Source of the DNA: Polytrichum commune
Lineage: Eukaryota; Streptophyta; Polytrichopsida; Polytrichales; Polytrichaceae
Reading direction: 5' to 3'
DNA: 64,000 nucleotides
NCBI GenBank assembly: GCA_950295325.1
Contig: OX485803.1
Span: 14,136,001-14,200,000 of the forward strand
Shown in pieces: positions 1 through 11,503 of the stretch; positions within the stretch are counted from its first letter, which is position 1, and each line of letters begins with the position of its first letter. Under the pieces are notes generated by a model. It ran no database searches. It had not been told where the DNA came from and was given only the letters and a program-made list of their open reading frames with translations. Position numbers and translations under genes: made by a program.

Positions 1-2
1 CT

Positions 3-239
3 TTGTTGTTGGGTCGGCCGTGGTTAAAACTTTCAAATGCGGTTACGGATTGGGCGAAGGGTTGTATTACGTATGGAAGCCGCGACAACCGTACGAAGGT
101 GAGAACTAAACCTCGTAACTCAAAGCGTGCCGAACATGAGATTGACTCAAGTAGTGATTCTTCTTATGATAGTAATGAGGAAACCGACGAAGATGCCAAC
201 GATTCATACTACGCTAAAGAAGAAAAACAAAAAAAATAA
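3..239 (+). pseudogene. Ty3/gypsy protease C-terminal fragment
   Basis: The fragment begins LLGRPWL, the conserved C-terminal motif of gypsy-type aspartic proteases. It continues into a charged, Ser/Glu-rich linker and stops in an A-rich run at about 222-238. The following pol reading is in another frame, so the frame changes near this homopolymer. That could be a sequencing or replication slip, or a real decay frameshift. The N-terminal part with the catalytic Asp is outside the window. Confidence 0.7.
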
Positions 240-3200
240 AGATGGGGTAGGACCTTTAAAGTGTTTGGGACCTGGATTGTATGGATGGGAAGCGGATGAC
301 GAGTTTGTTGAATGACTTTGGGCTAATCCTACTTCGGAGGGTGAGGATAATTCATCTATGTTTGTAGGAGTGATAGAATTTTGTGAGGAGCTTGATTTTA
401 ATGATGAATGTCCGGATCTTGCCACATTAGTGGATGATATCACTTGGGAAGATGTGTGTAATGTGGAAGTAGACGGGACAATGATCGATGAACTCAAATC
501 GCTTATGGACGAGGAAGAAGTGTGTCCTCCTCCACGCTTGTTGAAAACTCCGACCGGCACAAAAGTGGTGACCGATGAGCTTCAAGGGGTGGTGAAAGAT
601 TGGAATCCCATTCCAAACGAGGCACCTCATGTACCGGACGGCGATTGGAAGTTGATGAACGTTGCAAGCGAAGGTGAGGTGTCAAAATACATTAAGGTGG
701 GCAAACAATTGAATGAGGAGGAAGTGGAAGGCGTAAAAGGATTGGTAAGAGAGTTTCGTGATGTCTTTGCTTGGTCATATGAAGATTTGGGTAATGGAAT
801 ACCAATTAAGGTTGCAAGTCATTCTATCCCTTTGATTCACGGGTCAAAATCCGTGAGACAAAGACAAAGGCCAATGAATCCTCGACTTGAGTTGTTGGTG
901 AGGAAGGAACTAGAGAAATTGATACGGGCCGGATTTATTCAACCCGTTGAACTTACGACATGGGTCTCACCAATGGTGATTGTTCGTAAAAAGAATGGAA
1001 AATTGAGGGTTTGTATTGATTATAGGGCCTTAAACAAGGTCACCATAAATGACCATTTTCCGCTTCCTTTTATAAATAATATTTTAGAGGAGGTAGCTTG
1101 TCACGCTATGTATTCATTTGCGGATGGATATTCCGGATATAACCAAATTCATGTTGTGCAAGGAGATTGGTATAAAACGGCGTTCACCACACCTTGGGGA
1201 ACATTCATTTATATTGTGATGCCCTTTGGATTATGTAATGCTCCGGCGACATTCCAAAGGGCGATGACGTATATTTTTGCCGATCTTTTGCATAAATCGA
1301 TGGCCGTCTTCATTGATGATTTTTGTGTACATGGTTCGAAAGAGAGTCACTTTGAGGACTTACGAGCTTGTTTCGAACGTTGCCGATAATATCATGTGTC
1401 TCTTAATCCCGAGAAGACCATTTTGTTTGTTTTACGTGGTATCTTGCTAGGGCACTTGGTCTCGGAGGAAGGTAGGTCACCGGACCCCGACAAGATAAAG
1501 GTAATCGCCGAACTTCCGCCACCGATGAATGTACCAAAGGTGCGTAGTGCATTGGGCCATATTGGATGGTATCGTGAGGCTATCGAGGATTATGCCAACA
1601 CGGCTATTCCTCTCACAAACCTAACAAAGAAGGATGTTTCGTTTATGTGGACTCAAGAATGTCAAAATGCGTTTGACATTTTGAAAGGTAAGCTCACGAG
1701 CGCCCCTTGTCTTATTTCTCCCAATTGGGACCTACCGTTTCATATCTATTGCGATGCTTCTAATTTTGCGGTGGGTAGTGCTCTTTGCCAACCATTCGGA
1801 GATGAGAAGAAAGACCGTCCTATAGCCTTTGCTAGTAGGCAACTTACGGGAGCGGAACGAAATTATTCCACAACGGAGCGTGAGGCTTTGGCCATGGTAT
1901 TTTCGATTAAAAAATATCGACATTATCTTTTGTTGAGCAAAGTTGTGTTTTATGTGGATCATATGGCTTTACGTTATCTTGTTAACAAACCCGATTTAAG
2001 TGGACGGATTGCTCGTTGGATGTTATTGTTACAAGAGTTTGACTATGAGGTGGTGTACAAACCCGGGAGGATGCATCTCCAAGCGGATTACTTGTCGCGG
2101 ATTTCCGAGGAAGTATCGACGGGTGAAGGAATTGATGACGAATTTCCGGATGCGGCACTCTTTGCGGTATCCTCTGTACCAATGTGGTACAATCACATTG
2201 CGGAGTTTTTAAGCACCCAAACAATGCCAGAGACTTTGTCCAGGATTGAGCGTCGGAAGGTCCGAATTCAAAGCCGACATTTTGCTTTGATTTCCGGTAA
2301 ACTATACCGACGGGGGATGGACGGAATGCTTCGAAGATGCATTGATATCGGAGAAGTACCTAAGGTGTTGGAGGCGGCTCATGATAGCCCTTGTGGAGGA
2401 CATTTTGCGGGAATGTTGACCGCACATAAGGCACTTCGAGCGGGATACTATTGGCCGACAATGTTTTAAGATTCTTACGACCATGCTCGAAAATGTGACT
2501 CGTGCCAACGGTATTCCCGCAAGGATGTGGGACTTGGTATGCCACTTCAACATTCTTTACCTTTGGCTCCGTTTGAGAAGTGGGGTATTGACTATGTGGG
2601 TCAAGTGCATCCCGCATCATCAAGACAAATGAGCTACATTGTAGTGGCAACGGAATATTTGACGAAATGGGCGGAAGCAAAAGCAGTGAAGAAGGACGAT
2701 GCCAAGACTACCGCCATGTTTTTGTACGACAACATCATCACTCGGTTTGGTTGTCCTAAGGTATTGGTAAGTGACCGTGGATCGCACTTTGTGAATGAAA
2801 TGATCGCGGAATTGACCGCGCATTTGAAGATCGATCATCGATTTTCGGCTCCTTACCACCCTCAAACGAACGGGCAAACGGAACGGACAAATCAAACCTT
2901 ATGTAGGATTTTACGCAAGACCGTGGACGATTCAAAGAGAGATTGGGATTTGAAGCTCCCGGCCGCTCTTTGGGCCTATCGCACGACCTACAAGGTTACT
3001 ACACATACTACTCCATTTTCTTTGGTTTATGAAATTGAAGCAATTTTACCTATTGAGTTTGAAGTGCAAACTTTGCGAATTGCGGTGGAGGAGAGATTGG
3101 ATGCTTCAAAATCCATTGAGCACCGGTTGGAAGTTCTAGAAGAATTGAGCGAGGCCCGGATGTTGAGTGCGCAACATATTGAGACATACCAACGACGTCG

Positions 3201-3432
3201 GAAGGTTGCTTTTGATAAGAAGCAAAAGATTCGTTCTTTCAAAGTGAGGCAATGGGTGTTACTAAGGGATGATAGGCACAAAGATTTTCCGGGAAAATTT
3301 GATGCCCTTTGGTTAGGTCCTTATGTGGTCAGAGAGTTGTTTGCCAACGGTTCATTGTTGTTAGAGACGTTGGCGGGAGACATTTTTCCAACCCGTACGA
3401 GTGGTGAGAGATGCAAGGACTACAAAGTATGA
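240..3432 (+). pseudogene. Ty3/gypsy pol: RT, RNase H, integrase
   Basis: One reading frame is interrupted by in-frame stops at 313-315 (TGA), 1387-1389 (TAA) and 2467-2469 (TAA). The RT (about 840-1390) shows the palm motif ending in FIDDF (the YVDD-box equivalent) and MPFGLCNAPATFQRAM. RNase H follows with CDASNFAVGSAL and TTEREALAMV. The usual TDHKAL motif reads VDHMAL, which is degenerate. The integrase begins with an HHCC zinc finger spanning the third stop (GGHFAG ... CDSCQRY). Its catalytic core has Asp in WGIDYVG, Asp in VLVSDRGSHFV and Glu in NGQTERTNQT, followed by a basic C-terminal domain ending at 3432. Apart from the stops, most catalytic residues survive, which suggests moderate age. 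Confidence 0.88.
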
Positions 3433-3636
3433 GATACCTAGGTATATGTTACTAGGACTAGATTACATGTTCTAGGTTATGTTTGGTTTTGTTTTATTTG
3501 GTATTATGAGTGAGTGAGATTTGTATGCCAAGCTAGGAATTTAGGGTCCTTTGTGATAGATTTGGATTTATTAAACCGAACCTAAAGAGGGGAGGAAGTT
3601 AAAGTAGTTATCTCAAGTAATATTATTGCTAAGGGG

Positions 3637-3787
3637 GTCCGAACCCACTCCGTTGGGGGAGGCAGGATGGGTTTAACAATTTATTGTCTTGGGTATAATT
3701 TCTTTAGTCCAAACCCACTCCGTTGGGGGAGGAAGGCGGTTTTGAAATATTTATTATCTATACGTCCAAGCCACTCCGATTGGGGCG
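3637..3787 (+). repeat. Three degenerate direct repeats near polypurine tract
   Basis: The motif GTCC(G/A)AACCCACTCCGTTGGGGGAGG starts at 3637 and 3707, and a diverged copy starts at 3763. Spacing is 70 and 56 bp. It lies just inside the presumed U3 of the gypsy LTR. Function is unknown. Confidence 0.7.
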
Positions 3788-4283
3788 GACATTCCCTCTT
3801 CGTTTGTTTTTTTGTGCAGGGTGACCGTGATTGAATGGATGCGCGAAGCAAGAGGGATTCGTTATGGTTTTACAAACCAACCCCAAATGGTGCGCCACTA
3901 TATGTGAAGGTTTATTTTGATTCCTTTATCAAATTAACCTAATATAAGTGGTAAATAGACTTTAGATAGTAAATATGAGGTCGGTTAGGTAAGTTGGGAG
4001 TTAGAAACTAGCCTAGTAAGTAAATCCTAATAGGACAAGCATTAACGGAATATTATAGGACTATGTGAGGATTGACTTAGCTAGGGCAAGATTTAAGTGG
4101 TTGGTAAGGCTAAGATTGACTTAGCTAAGGGCTAAATCCAAAGTGACTACGCGACAACGGGTTAAAGGAGTGGAGCAAAACAACGTGGACTAGATGGATG
4201 CACGTTTGACCAAGCCGATTCGCTTCGACGAGAGAAGATCCAAGTTGACAAGTGTCTTTGGGCACTACTAAGTCAAAATGGAT

Positions 4284-4382
4284 CTAAGCGGATCCAATGC
4301 GAAAGATCAACAAAGTCTAAGCGGATCCAATGCGAAAGATCAACAAAGCCTAAACGGATCCAATGCGAGGGTAGACGTGGCA
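4284..4382 (+). repeat. 33-bp tandem repeat, three copies
   Basis: The unit CTAAGCGGATCCAATGCGAA followed by AGATCAACAAAGT starts at 4284, 4317 and 4350, the last copy being partial and diverged. It lies about 40-130 bp upstream of a TATA-like box, the usual place for LTR enhancer repeats. Confidence 0.8.
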
Positions 4383-4417
4383 AGACGGAATACCACGGAG
4401 TGTCTACCTCGACCACC

Positions 4418-4425
4418 TATTTAAG
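4418..4425 (+). promoter_or_regulatory. TATA-like box of the gypsy LTR
   Basis: TATTTAAG lies downstream of the 33-bp repeats inside the presumed LTR. It is the best core-promoter candidate there. This is inference from position and sequence only. Confidence 0.35.
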
Positions 4426-4700
4426 AGGCGTCGAAACTCCATCAAGCATTACCACTATTCCACTTCATCGGTCTCGGGCCCTTAGAGCCTCAACCTTCTC
4501 GAGGCTTAGTATCTATCTCGCCAACTTAGGTGTCCCCGACTTCTATTAGTAGTTAGTAGTTAGTAGTTAGTAGGGGAAGTGGTTGTACTCCTTGAGAAGG
4601 AGTAAGTGTTTCTATCTTTCAAATAAAATATTCTCTTATAGTTTTATTAGTATTTTCCTCTTTGTATGACATTCACATTCCTCACCTCTTCTTTACTTGT

Positions 4701-5335
4701 TAGTGAAGCAACCTTAGTTTATATAGAATGAAAATTAGTTAGCAACTTGAATCATATAGGACAGCGTACTTTAGAGGCTTGCCACGTCTTACCAATAAAT
4801 CTGATTTCAATTTATTTTATATGCATAGATAGATAATAAAATTGTCTTTCCAACAAAATTAGTTTCATGCACATCTAAAATTCTGTCTAGAAGTTATAAG
4901 TGTTTCCGTGAGACAGCTCCTGATGTAGCATTGCTGACTTTGAAGCTTCACCCCGGTTAGCTGGTTGGGCCATTTTCTACAAGTTTTATATTTCTAGGTA
5001 GGACTTGAAGTTATCTATCCTTGCATCCTAATCTTGCGTAAAACTAAAACTCTGTCCAAAAGTTATGAGGGTTTCCGTGAGGCAGCTCATATATTTCTTC
5101 TTTCTTCATATTCCTTTTTGATTAGTTAGAAGTTTTATTAGCATTTGGTATTCTTTGCATTGATTTTTAGTAGGTTAGCTACATTAAAAGGGTCTAGGTT
5201 GCCTATTCCAAGGTAACTAAGCTTAAGTTGGACTAATCGGATACTTAAGAGGCTAACTATTATCTTTTCTCTCAAAAAGACTTTCGAATCTTATAAAATG
5301 TATTTGTGAACGAAAAGTAAGCACGACTCAACCCT
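4701..5335. other. No gene seen; two copies of a 43-bp motif
   Basis: No coding region is supported here. A motif containing GTTTCCGTGAG(A/G)CAGCTC, with about 25 bp of related upstream sequence, occurs at 4877-4919 and 5047-5088. Both copies may be debris of a retroelement LTR. Confidence 0.5.
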
Positions 5336-5382
5336 TTGGCTTGGAAACCAAGGGGGTTGCCTACTTTACCTCACAGCGGAAC

Positions 5383-7121
5383 TCACTCCCACGCGGTCCA
5401 CCGTTTCCGCAACGTCCGGTGCCAGTGGGCGGATAGTTGGTTGTCCGGCGGAAATTCCGGAGCAAGAATGGCAAGTGGCGGCGGATCCCGGACAACCACT
5501 TGGAAGTCCGTGGCAAGGGTTGGAGTTGAGACCTCGGCCACGTGGCAAGCACCCAAGGTTTCCTCACCAACCGCGGCGGAAACTAGGGTGGCCTTGGGAA
5601 CTAACACCTCAGTGGTGGAAACCGGGAGGGCCGTGATCGCCGTGATGTCCTCCACCTGGTCCACCTCTTCCGCATGTTGGTTTCCACCTTCCACCGCGGC
5701 ACCTTGAATTTCCACCATGTTATGAGGGGTCAAGTCGGAGTAGTCGGATGAAGACTCCCTCTCCTCCGATGACTCAACTACTACGGGAAACAATTCCGTG
5801 CAACTAGCAATGAGGGCCTTCATTGCTTTCAAGGATGCGTTCATCTTACTCCCTTGATCCATGATGAAGGTAACCATCTTCGACCCGGAAACGTGGCCCG
5901 CGTTCTTCAATTCCGCGTCGAACATTTTGGCTTTCCACCACACGTTCCCCGGGATTTCCAACATATCACTCAACTTTTGTACCGTGAGAGTGATATCCTT
6001 TACATGCTTAAGGAGCTTCTCTCGCTCCACCTCCAACTTCCGCACTCGCTCCGTGGTCTTCCGCTTTTCCGCAGTATGGTGGTCCACTTTCCGCTCCAGC
6101 TCCCGCAGCCGACGCAGATCTTGGATGGCCTCCTTTATTGCGGCAACCAAACCCTCCCGCGGCAGGTTGCCCACCAATTCCCCTATTTGGTGCATTTGTA
6201 GCTCATAGTCCACAATCCGGGACCGTACTCCCTCCAAGTCGCGGATAATGGAGTCCACCGGATTGTCCTCCAAAGACAAGATGGAGGTTCCACCTCTTAC
6301 CGGCTTGGTGGCGGACCTGGTCCGCGTCGCACGATTCCCCAACATTAGTTTCCGCTTCTTGGTCACGGGCCGCTCTTCGTCGCTCATCTCCACCACGTCT
6401 TTCTCCTTCGAATCCTCATGACCCATCTCCGGCTCCGAGTCGGTAATCTGAAGCTACCGCATAAACTGATGCGATGACCACAGGGTGTCCTCTTCGTTCG
6501 TGAGTAGGTTTTCATGTGTGTAAAGGTGGAAGATGAAAGGCCCTATATAGGAAGGTAGGCCGCGCTTAGTGTTGGTTGCTAACTTGTGCACAAACTCTCC
6601 AATGATGCTTCCCCAATCCACCACCTTCTTCTCGGAGTATGCAAGAAGCAATGTGGTGGCAAGTGTAAGAGTGATGTTATAAGGCTTTTCCGGGCTAAAG
6701 ATAGGCACTAGAAAAGCTAACATCCTCCTTTCCCTCTTATCTTTACAATCTTTCACAAAATATCCATACTTGGGGTCTAGCCTCTGGGAGAATTTGTCCC
6801 TCGTACAATCCTCTCGCTTAGTGGCCATACCTTCCCCTCCTTGCTCGAAGCCGTAAACCCGACTCCACAATTCCGCATTCCACCTATCCGGTTGGCCCCG
6901 GATGGTGGAAGCGTAAACGTGGTCCACATCTGCCGTGACTAACTCCCCCACCATCCCCTCAGAGCGTACTCTCCACGATTTTTCCCATAACCCGAGGCAG
7001 CCATGCGCCTCAAGTTTGCCTCCAACTCATTGTTCTCCTCTCTACCAGTGGGGGTGACCACGTGCACCTTGCGGAGGGCTAGCGGCTTGTCCGCGATCCG
7101 CTTCCGTGATTGGGTGGCCAT
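5383..7121 (-). pseudogene. Broken coiled-coil ORF, probably transposon gag-like
   Basis: Three leftward ORFs (7121-6939, 6954-6454 and 6426-5383) appear to be parts of one protein of about 570 residues. The first two are in different frames across a G-rich run near 6947-6957. The second and third are in the same frame, separated by one TAG just before 6451. The middle part has a globular, Trp-rich section (VVDWGSIIGEFVHKLA, GLPSYIGPFIFHLYTHE). The third part has a basic nuclear-localisation-like KKRK, a Leu/Glu/Arg/Lys coiled coil (about residues 55-150 of that ORF) and an acidic, low-complexity tail. I recognise no catalytic motif. The middle section resembles the putative plant transposon protein domains found with retroelements, but I cannot confirm that. 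It might also be a decayed host gene. Confidence 0.5.
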
Positions 7122-7369
7122 AGTGGTTGCGGCCCGCCTTCGCCGGTGCGGTCCGCTCCACTCTAAGGTTTCCGAGTCGAAATGGAATTCCTAACACTAA
7201 CTCAATTCGGTATTTTTAACTACTTTAATGATTTTAGTTTTTCTCCTCAATTCTAACTAGCCTACCTAACTATCTACCAATAAAATACTCTACTTACTAT
7301 GTTTTCTTCGCTCAAATCTATTCCTTAATCTTAAAACAAGGTTTCTTAAGATTTTAAGAAAAAGCGGGC
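7122..7369. other. Upstream of the coiled-coil ORF; no gene seen
   Basis: AT-rich sequence follows the start of the leftward ORF. No promoter or gene is convincing. Confidence 0.5.
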
Positions 7370-8290
7370 CGCGACACCTGTCTCCACCGTGGGCAAGTAC
7401 TGGGGTTGACTCAGAGCCCATCCTCTCCTACATAGTTTGGGTCGCTCGACCCAAACCTTTCCCCACCGTGGGCAGGTACTAGGCTAAACCCTAAAGCCCA
7501 TCCCCCCTTATATAGTTTGGGTCGGTCGACCCAAACCCTTTCCCATATATTGCAGGTGCTAGGATGGACTCTTAGCCCATTCCCCCTACAAGGCTTGGGT
7601 CGGTCGACCCAAACCCTTCCCCACAGTGGGCAAGTACTGGTGTTGACTCCGAGCCCATCCCCCCCTACATAGTTTGGGTCGTTCGACCCAAACCTTTCCC
7701 CACCGTGGGCAGGTACTAGGCTAAACCCTAAAGCCCATCCCCCCTTATATAATTTGGGTCAGTCGACCGAAACCCTTTCCCACATATTGCAAGTGCTAGG
7801 ATGGACTCTTAGCCCATTCCCCCTACAAGGTTTGGGTCGGTCGACCCAAACCCTTCCCCATAGTGGGCAAGTACTGATGTTGACTCCGAGCCCATCCTTC
7901 CCTACATAGTTTGGGTCGGTCGACCCAAACCTGTCTCCACCGTGGGCAAGTACTGGGGTTGACTCAGAGCCCATTCTGCCTTACATAGTTTGGGTCGGTC
8001 GACCCAAACCCTTCCCCACAGTAGGCAAGTACTGGGGTTGACTCAGAGCCCATCCTCTCCTACATAGTTTGGGTCGTTCGACCCAAACCTTTCCCCACCG
8101 TGGGCAGGTACTAGGCTAAACCCTAAAGCCCATCCCCCCTTATATAGTTTGGGTCGGTCGACCCAAACCCTTTCCCACATATTGCAGGTGCTAGGATGGA
8201 CTCTTAGCCCATCCCCCCTGAATGGTTTAGGTCGGTCGACCCGAACTTTACCTCGCGGTGGGCAGATATCACGGATGACACTGACCCAAT
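7370..8290 (+). repeat. Palindrome-bearing minisatellite, ~79-bp units
   Basis: About eleven units of roughly 75-80 bp are arranged head to tail. Each contains a near-perfect inverted repeat of the form TTTGGGTCGGTCGACCCAAA, a 9-bp stem around a 2-bp centre. The palindromes lie near 7437, 7517, 7592, 7673, 7753, 7833, 7911, 7990, 8069, 8149 and 8226. The sequences between them fall into three recurring types (recognisable by CAAGTACTGG, CAGGTACTAGGC and CAGGTGCTAGGATGG), giving a higher-order period of about 235-240 bp. The last unit is diverged. The short ORFs across it are by-products of the repeat. Confidence 0.9.
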
Positions 8291-8417
8291 CCCGCCCCAC
8301 AATAGTACTCATACAAACAGGTGTCAGGACTAGGTGTCCCCGTATTTCATGAAGTGAAATAGTTTGATTATTTTCCTTTTGGACCATAAAACTTGTGTGC
8401 CGCTTTGACAAGGCTCG

Positions 8418-11400
8418 ATGTGTATGTGTGTAGGCACGATGGAGGGATTTAATGGAGAAAGGGATTGCTCCTCTGAAGACATGGCCACTTTGTTATCTGC
8501 ATCCGAGGATGAGTTTGACATTGTTGGGGAGTCAACAATGGATGACAGTGCAGATGAAGATCATTTGGATTTACCTTCGCCTTCCGTACACCCCTGTCCC
8601 ATTGGTGAATGTACGGGACTTTCAAGGGCTTCGTGGGTGAATTTGGAGGTGGTACTTCTTAATGACAGTGGAGTTGTTGTGGCAGAGGGTATTTGTCGAA
8701 ACACCCATCCACAAGATTGCATTGATGAAAACCCGCTTGGCACCGAGGACGTTGGGGTTGTCATATTGGAGTCGCTCGTTCATTCCGAGGTGGATCCCAC
8801 TCAGAGGTTCTCCCTACGCAGGTGGCCATTGAGGAATGTCACGATTGATGGAGTTAGCTTGCGTGAACATGAGCATCGACACATGCAAATCGAAAAGGAG
8901 CTACAATCAAACATGCGGCCACGCAAGGGTCAAAGAAAATACGATACATTGGCACGTCCTGCTCCGTCTGCAACTGATTGTAAACGTCAAAGGTTGCTCG
9001 GGGAGGAGTCCATAAGAGAAGTTGCCACAAAGGACTGTTGTGTGCATCATTGTTGCCAATTGTTTCCAAGGGATAAATTGAAGGCCATCCGCGAAGAAAT
9101 GTGGCTTGGAGATTTCCGTCTAAGATCCACAAAAAAACTTGATGTCCATAGGGCGATACATGTGAATGGGACGGGTCGCAAGGTAATCACCATGGAAAAC
9201 ATAGACGTGTGTTGTAAGGCATGGTACACCATTCACGGTGTGTCGAAGGCGGACTTCTATAGACAAACTGCTTATGCCAAGGAAGGTCGCCGGTCCCGTC
9301 ACCATGGGAACGTGGGTTTAAAGAAACCTAGGGAAACAACAAGACAAACAACGGCCACTCTAGCAACCATCATTGTCCCCCTTGCCGATGCAATGCCGCA
9401 CAAAACACGTACACTCACAACCGGTGAAAAGGTTGTGGAGAAAGTTCTTCCCACAGGCACAAAATGGAAAGACATATTGTTGGACGTGAATGCAGTTGGC
9501 GAGAAGATTGGGTTGGAGCCAATTTCATTGTCAAAATTGAGTGCAATAAAGAAAACAAGCTTTAGTGAATACATTACAAAAAGACGAGGGGACAAATTTG
9601 CCCGGTGCTCTAATTGCGAAAAGTTGAAGCGTCTTCGGGATGCACACACGATGGGTACCGAGTCATATGCGGCACATCAATTGAACTATTTCAAACACGT
9701 AAACATGCAAGAGGCACACCGTAATGATTACTACACAAATAGAGCTTTGTCCATCTCTAGGCCATTGGAGGTTCTCACGGTCATCCATGACAAAATGGAT
9801 CATGCCAAAACAACCTCTCCATGTTTTGCAAATCGAATCAAGGCCACGGATGGGTTTTTTAAGTTGCCTGTATCGGTTACAGGTGAAGTGTGAAACAATG
9901 TCATCACATACCCTAAATGTTGTGGTGTTTCATTACGTGATGTACTAGAGATCATGGATTCATTCAAAATGGTTTATTTATACATAGATACTAATCACGT
10001 TGGGTTGGCATTGCAGGAATGATTGCACATGGACACGGTGATGTCAAGTTTGCTCATTACGCTCTTGATTTGTATCCAGCGGATTCAAACCACACGATAG
10101 GGTCATTTGCAAGGCTTTTGCGTGATTTAGAGAAACCGCTAGCCTATTCTTCAGGATTGTTATTTGAGAACACGGGTTCAACACCTCTATATGAAGCGGT
10201 GTTGGATGGAAAAGATGTATACTTGCATTCGTTGCCAGAGCCACCCAGTGAACCCGTGATTGCCAAGAAGTTGCCCCCAACTTTACGTGTCCAATTGGAC
10301 AATTGTGCCAAGGACAATAAAAGTAGATATGTATTTGCATATTGGTCGTTGTTGGTTGCGAAAGGCATTTTCAAGGAGGTTTTTGTGTCCTTTCTATTGG
10401 TAGGCCACACGCACGATGATATTGATGCATCTTTTGGGCGATGGAGCATGAAGTTGCGGGAGGACGATTTTCCTACAATCCCGTTATTGATGAAATCGTA
10501 CATGGATTTGGAGAACATTCCCGTCATCCCCCATATGATCGAGGAGGTGCCAGACTTCAAGGCATTTATAGAACCTTATATTCGAAGTGGAGCTCACCGA
10601 TTGATCGGGTATACGAAGGCACAACAATTCCGCTTCTATATGCGTGACGATGGTGTCCCGGCCATGCAATACAAGTTGTTGTGCACGACACAAGACTGGA
10701 GCCCGCCGGAGGGTCTTCTTGTGTGGCGCGTGGATGCGGACGGAAAGACCATGTTACCGGATGGGGAGCCTAGGCCTTGCAAGCCAATAGCCATGAAGAA
10801 TTTGGAGGATATTTTGAAAGGTATATCAGGCTTCATACAATATTGGGAGAGTTTGAAAATAGCGGATGTTGGCGGATCATGTTGGCATCGTTATGGGAGT
10901 TGGATACAGTATTGGACACATGTTCGTGCCGCCTTGGCAGACCTCCACCAAGATAGCCCTCATACTTTGAGGCATGGATTTTGGCCACAAACACGAGTCG
11001 ATGTACAAGCTTCGGAGCCTAGTCTTTTGGGAAATGGAGAGGTTCGAGAGGAGTTTGATGTGGACGACCATTACGTGGGGCCTGCTAGTAGTCGTCCCCC
11101 ACCATCTTTCCGCATTGCAGTGGATTGTCATGAAGGTTATATGCTCATTTTGCGTCCTAGAGACGAGACATATGCGAAGCCAGTGTGGGTGGCAAGAGCT
11201 TTGTCCAAACCCAATTTTGTAACTTCCAGCCCTCATTTTCGACAAATACAAGTGGAGCACTATCGACCGACAGCAAGGAATGAAGATGTGATTCGGCATT
11301 ATACAGGCTGGGATACAAACCCTAACTTTCGGTGGAAGGTGGATTTTGAGCACGGTCCATCTTGGGTAGATACAGATTCCATATTCATAGCATGGAAACC

Positions 11401-11503
11401 ACGGAAAAACCATAGTGGATCAGTATCCATCCCTCAAAAGTACATAACTTTTGCAAAAGACAACCTTGCTCGGATTGCACAAGAAGCAACCCACGTTGAA
11501 TGA
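8418..11503 (+). CDS. DUF7869-type protein, two exons, intact
   Basis: Exon 1 is 8418-9882 and exon 2 is 10017-11503. The intron has donor ACAG|GTGAAG and acceptor TTGCAG|GAATG, and the join keeps frame (phase 1), giving 983 codons without a stop. The first ATG is used; a second at 8439 is also possible. The N-terminus is acidic and Ser-rich. Around residues 200-210 there is a Cys/His cluster (CCVHHCC), and another CxxC (CSNC) near residue 395. The region after about residue 450 carries HDKMDH (D458, D461), QLDNCAKDNK (D583) and VGHTHDDIDASFGRWS (D622, D623, D625). From memory these motifs mark a family (DUF7869) widespread in seedless plants and some animals. Spaced acidic residues suggest an RNase H-like or DDE-type fold, but this is inference. 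The gene sits among mobile elements, directly after the minisatellite. It may be a transposase or a host gene; no terminal repeats were found. Confidence 0.75.

Larger units (their letters stand above)
1..4700 (+). mobile_element. Ty3/gypsy LTR retrotransposon, 3' part, decayed
   Basis: The window opens inside a Ty3/gypsy (Metaviridae-type) element. Reading rightwards, the order is the end of the aspartic protease, reverse transcriptase, RNase H, integrase, a purine-rich stretch near 3582-3598 that could be the polypurine tract, and then non-coding sequence taken to be the 3' LTR. The order RT, RNase H, integrase separates it from copia elements. The 5' LTR, gag and most of the protease lie outside the window. 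The coding part is broken by stops and a frame change, so the copy is dead. The right edge at about 4700 is a guess, because no 5' LTR is available for comparison. Confidence 0.85.
3599..4700 (+). repeat. Presumed gypsy 3' LTR with internal repeats
   Basis: This is the non-coding stretch after the integrase and the purine-rich tract. It contains a promoter-like TATA sequence and three tandem copies of a 33-bp unit, as U3 regions often do. No second LTR is in the window, so the ends cannot be fixed by comparison. Confidence 0.45.

Noticed and set aside
5336-6208. Rightward ORFs opposite the coiled-coil remnant
   Set aside because: Shadows of the leftward reading, without motifs of their own.
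7370-8290. CRISPR-like regular array
   Set aside because: The units are whole tandem repeats with related, not unique, intervening sequence, and the DNA is plant nuclear.
7759-8411. Leftward ORFs across the minisatellite
   Set aside because: They are translations of the tandem unit with repeated peptide blocks and no start context.
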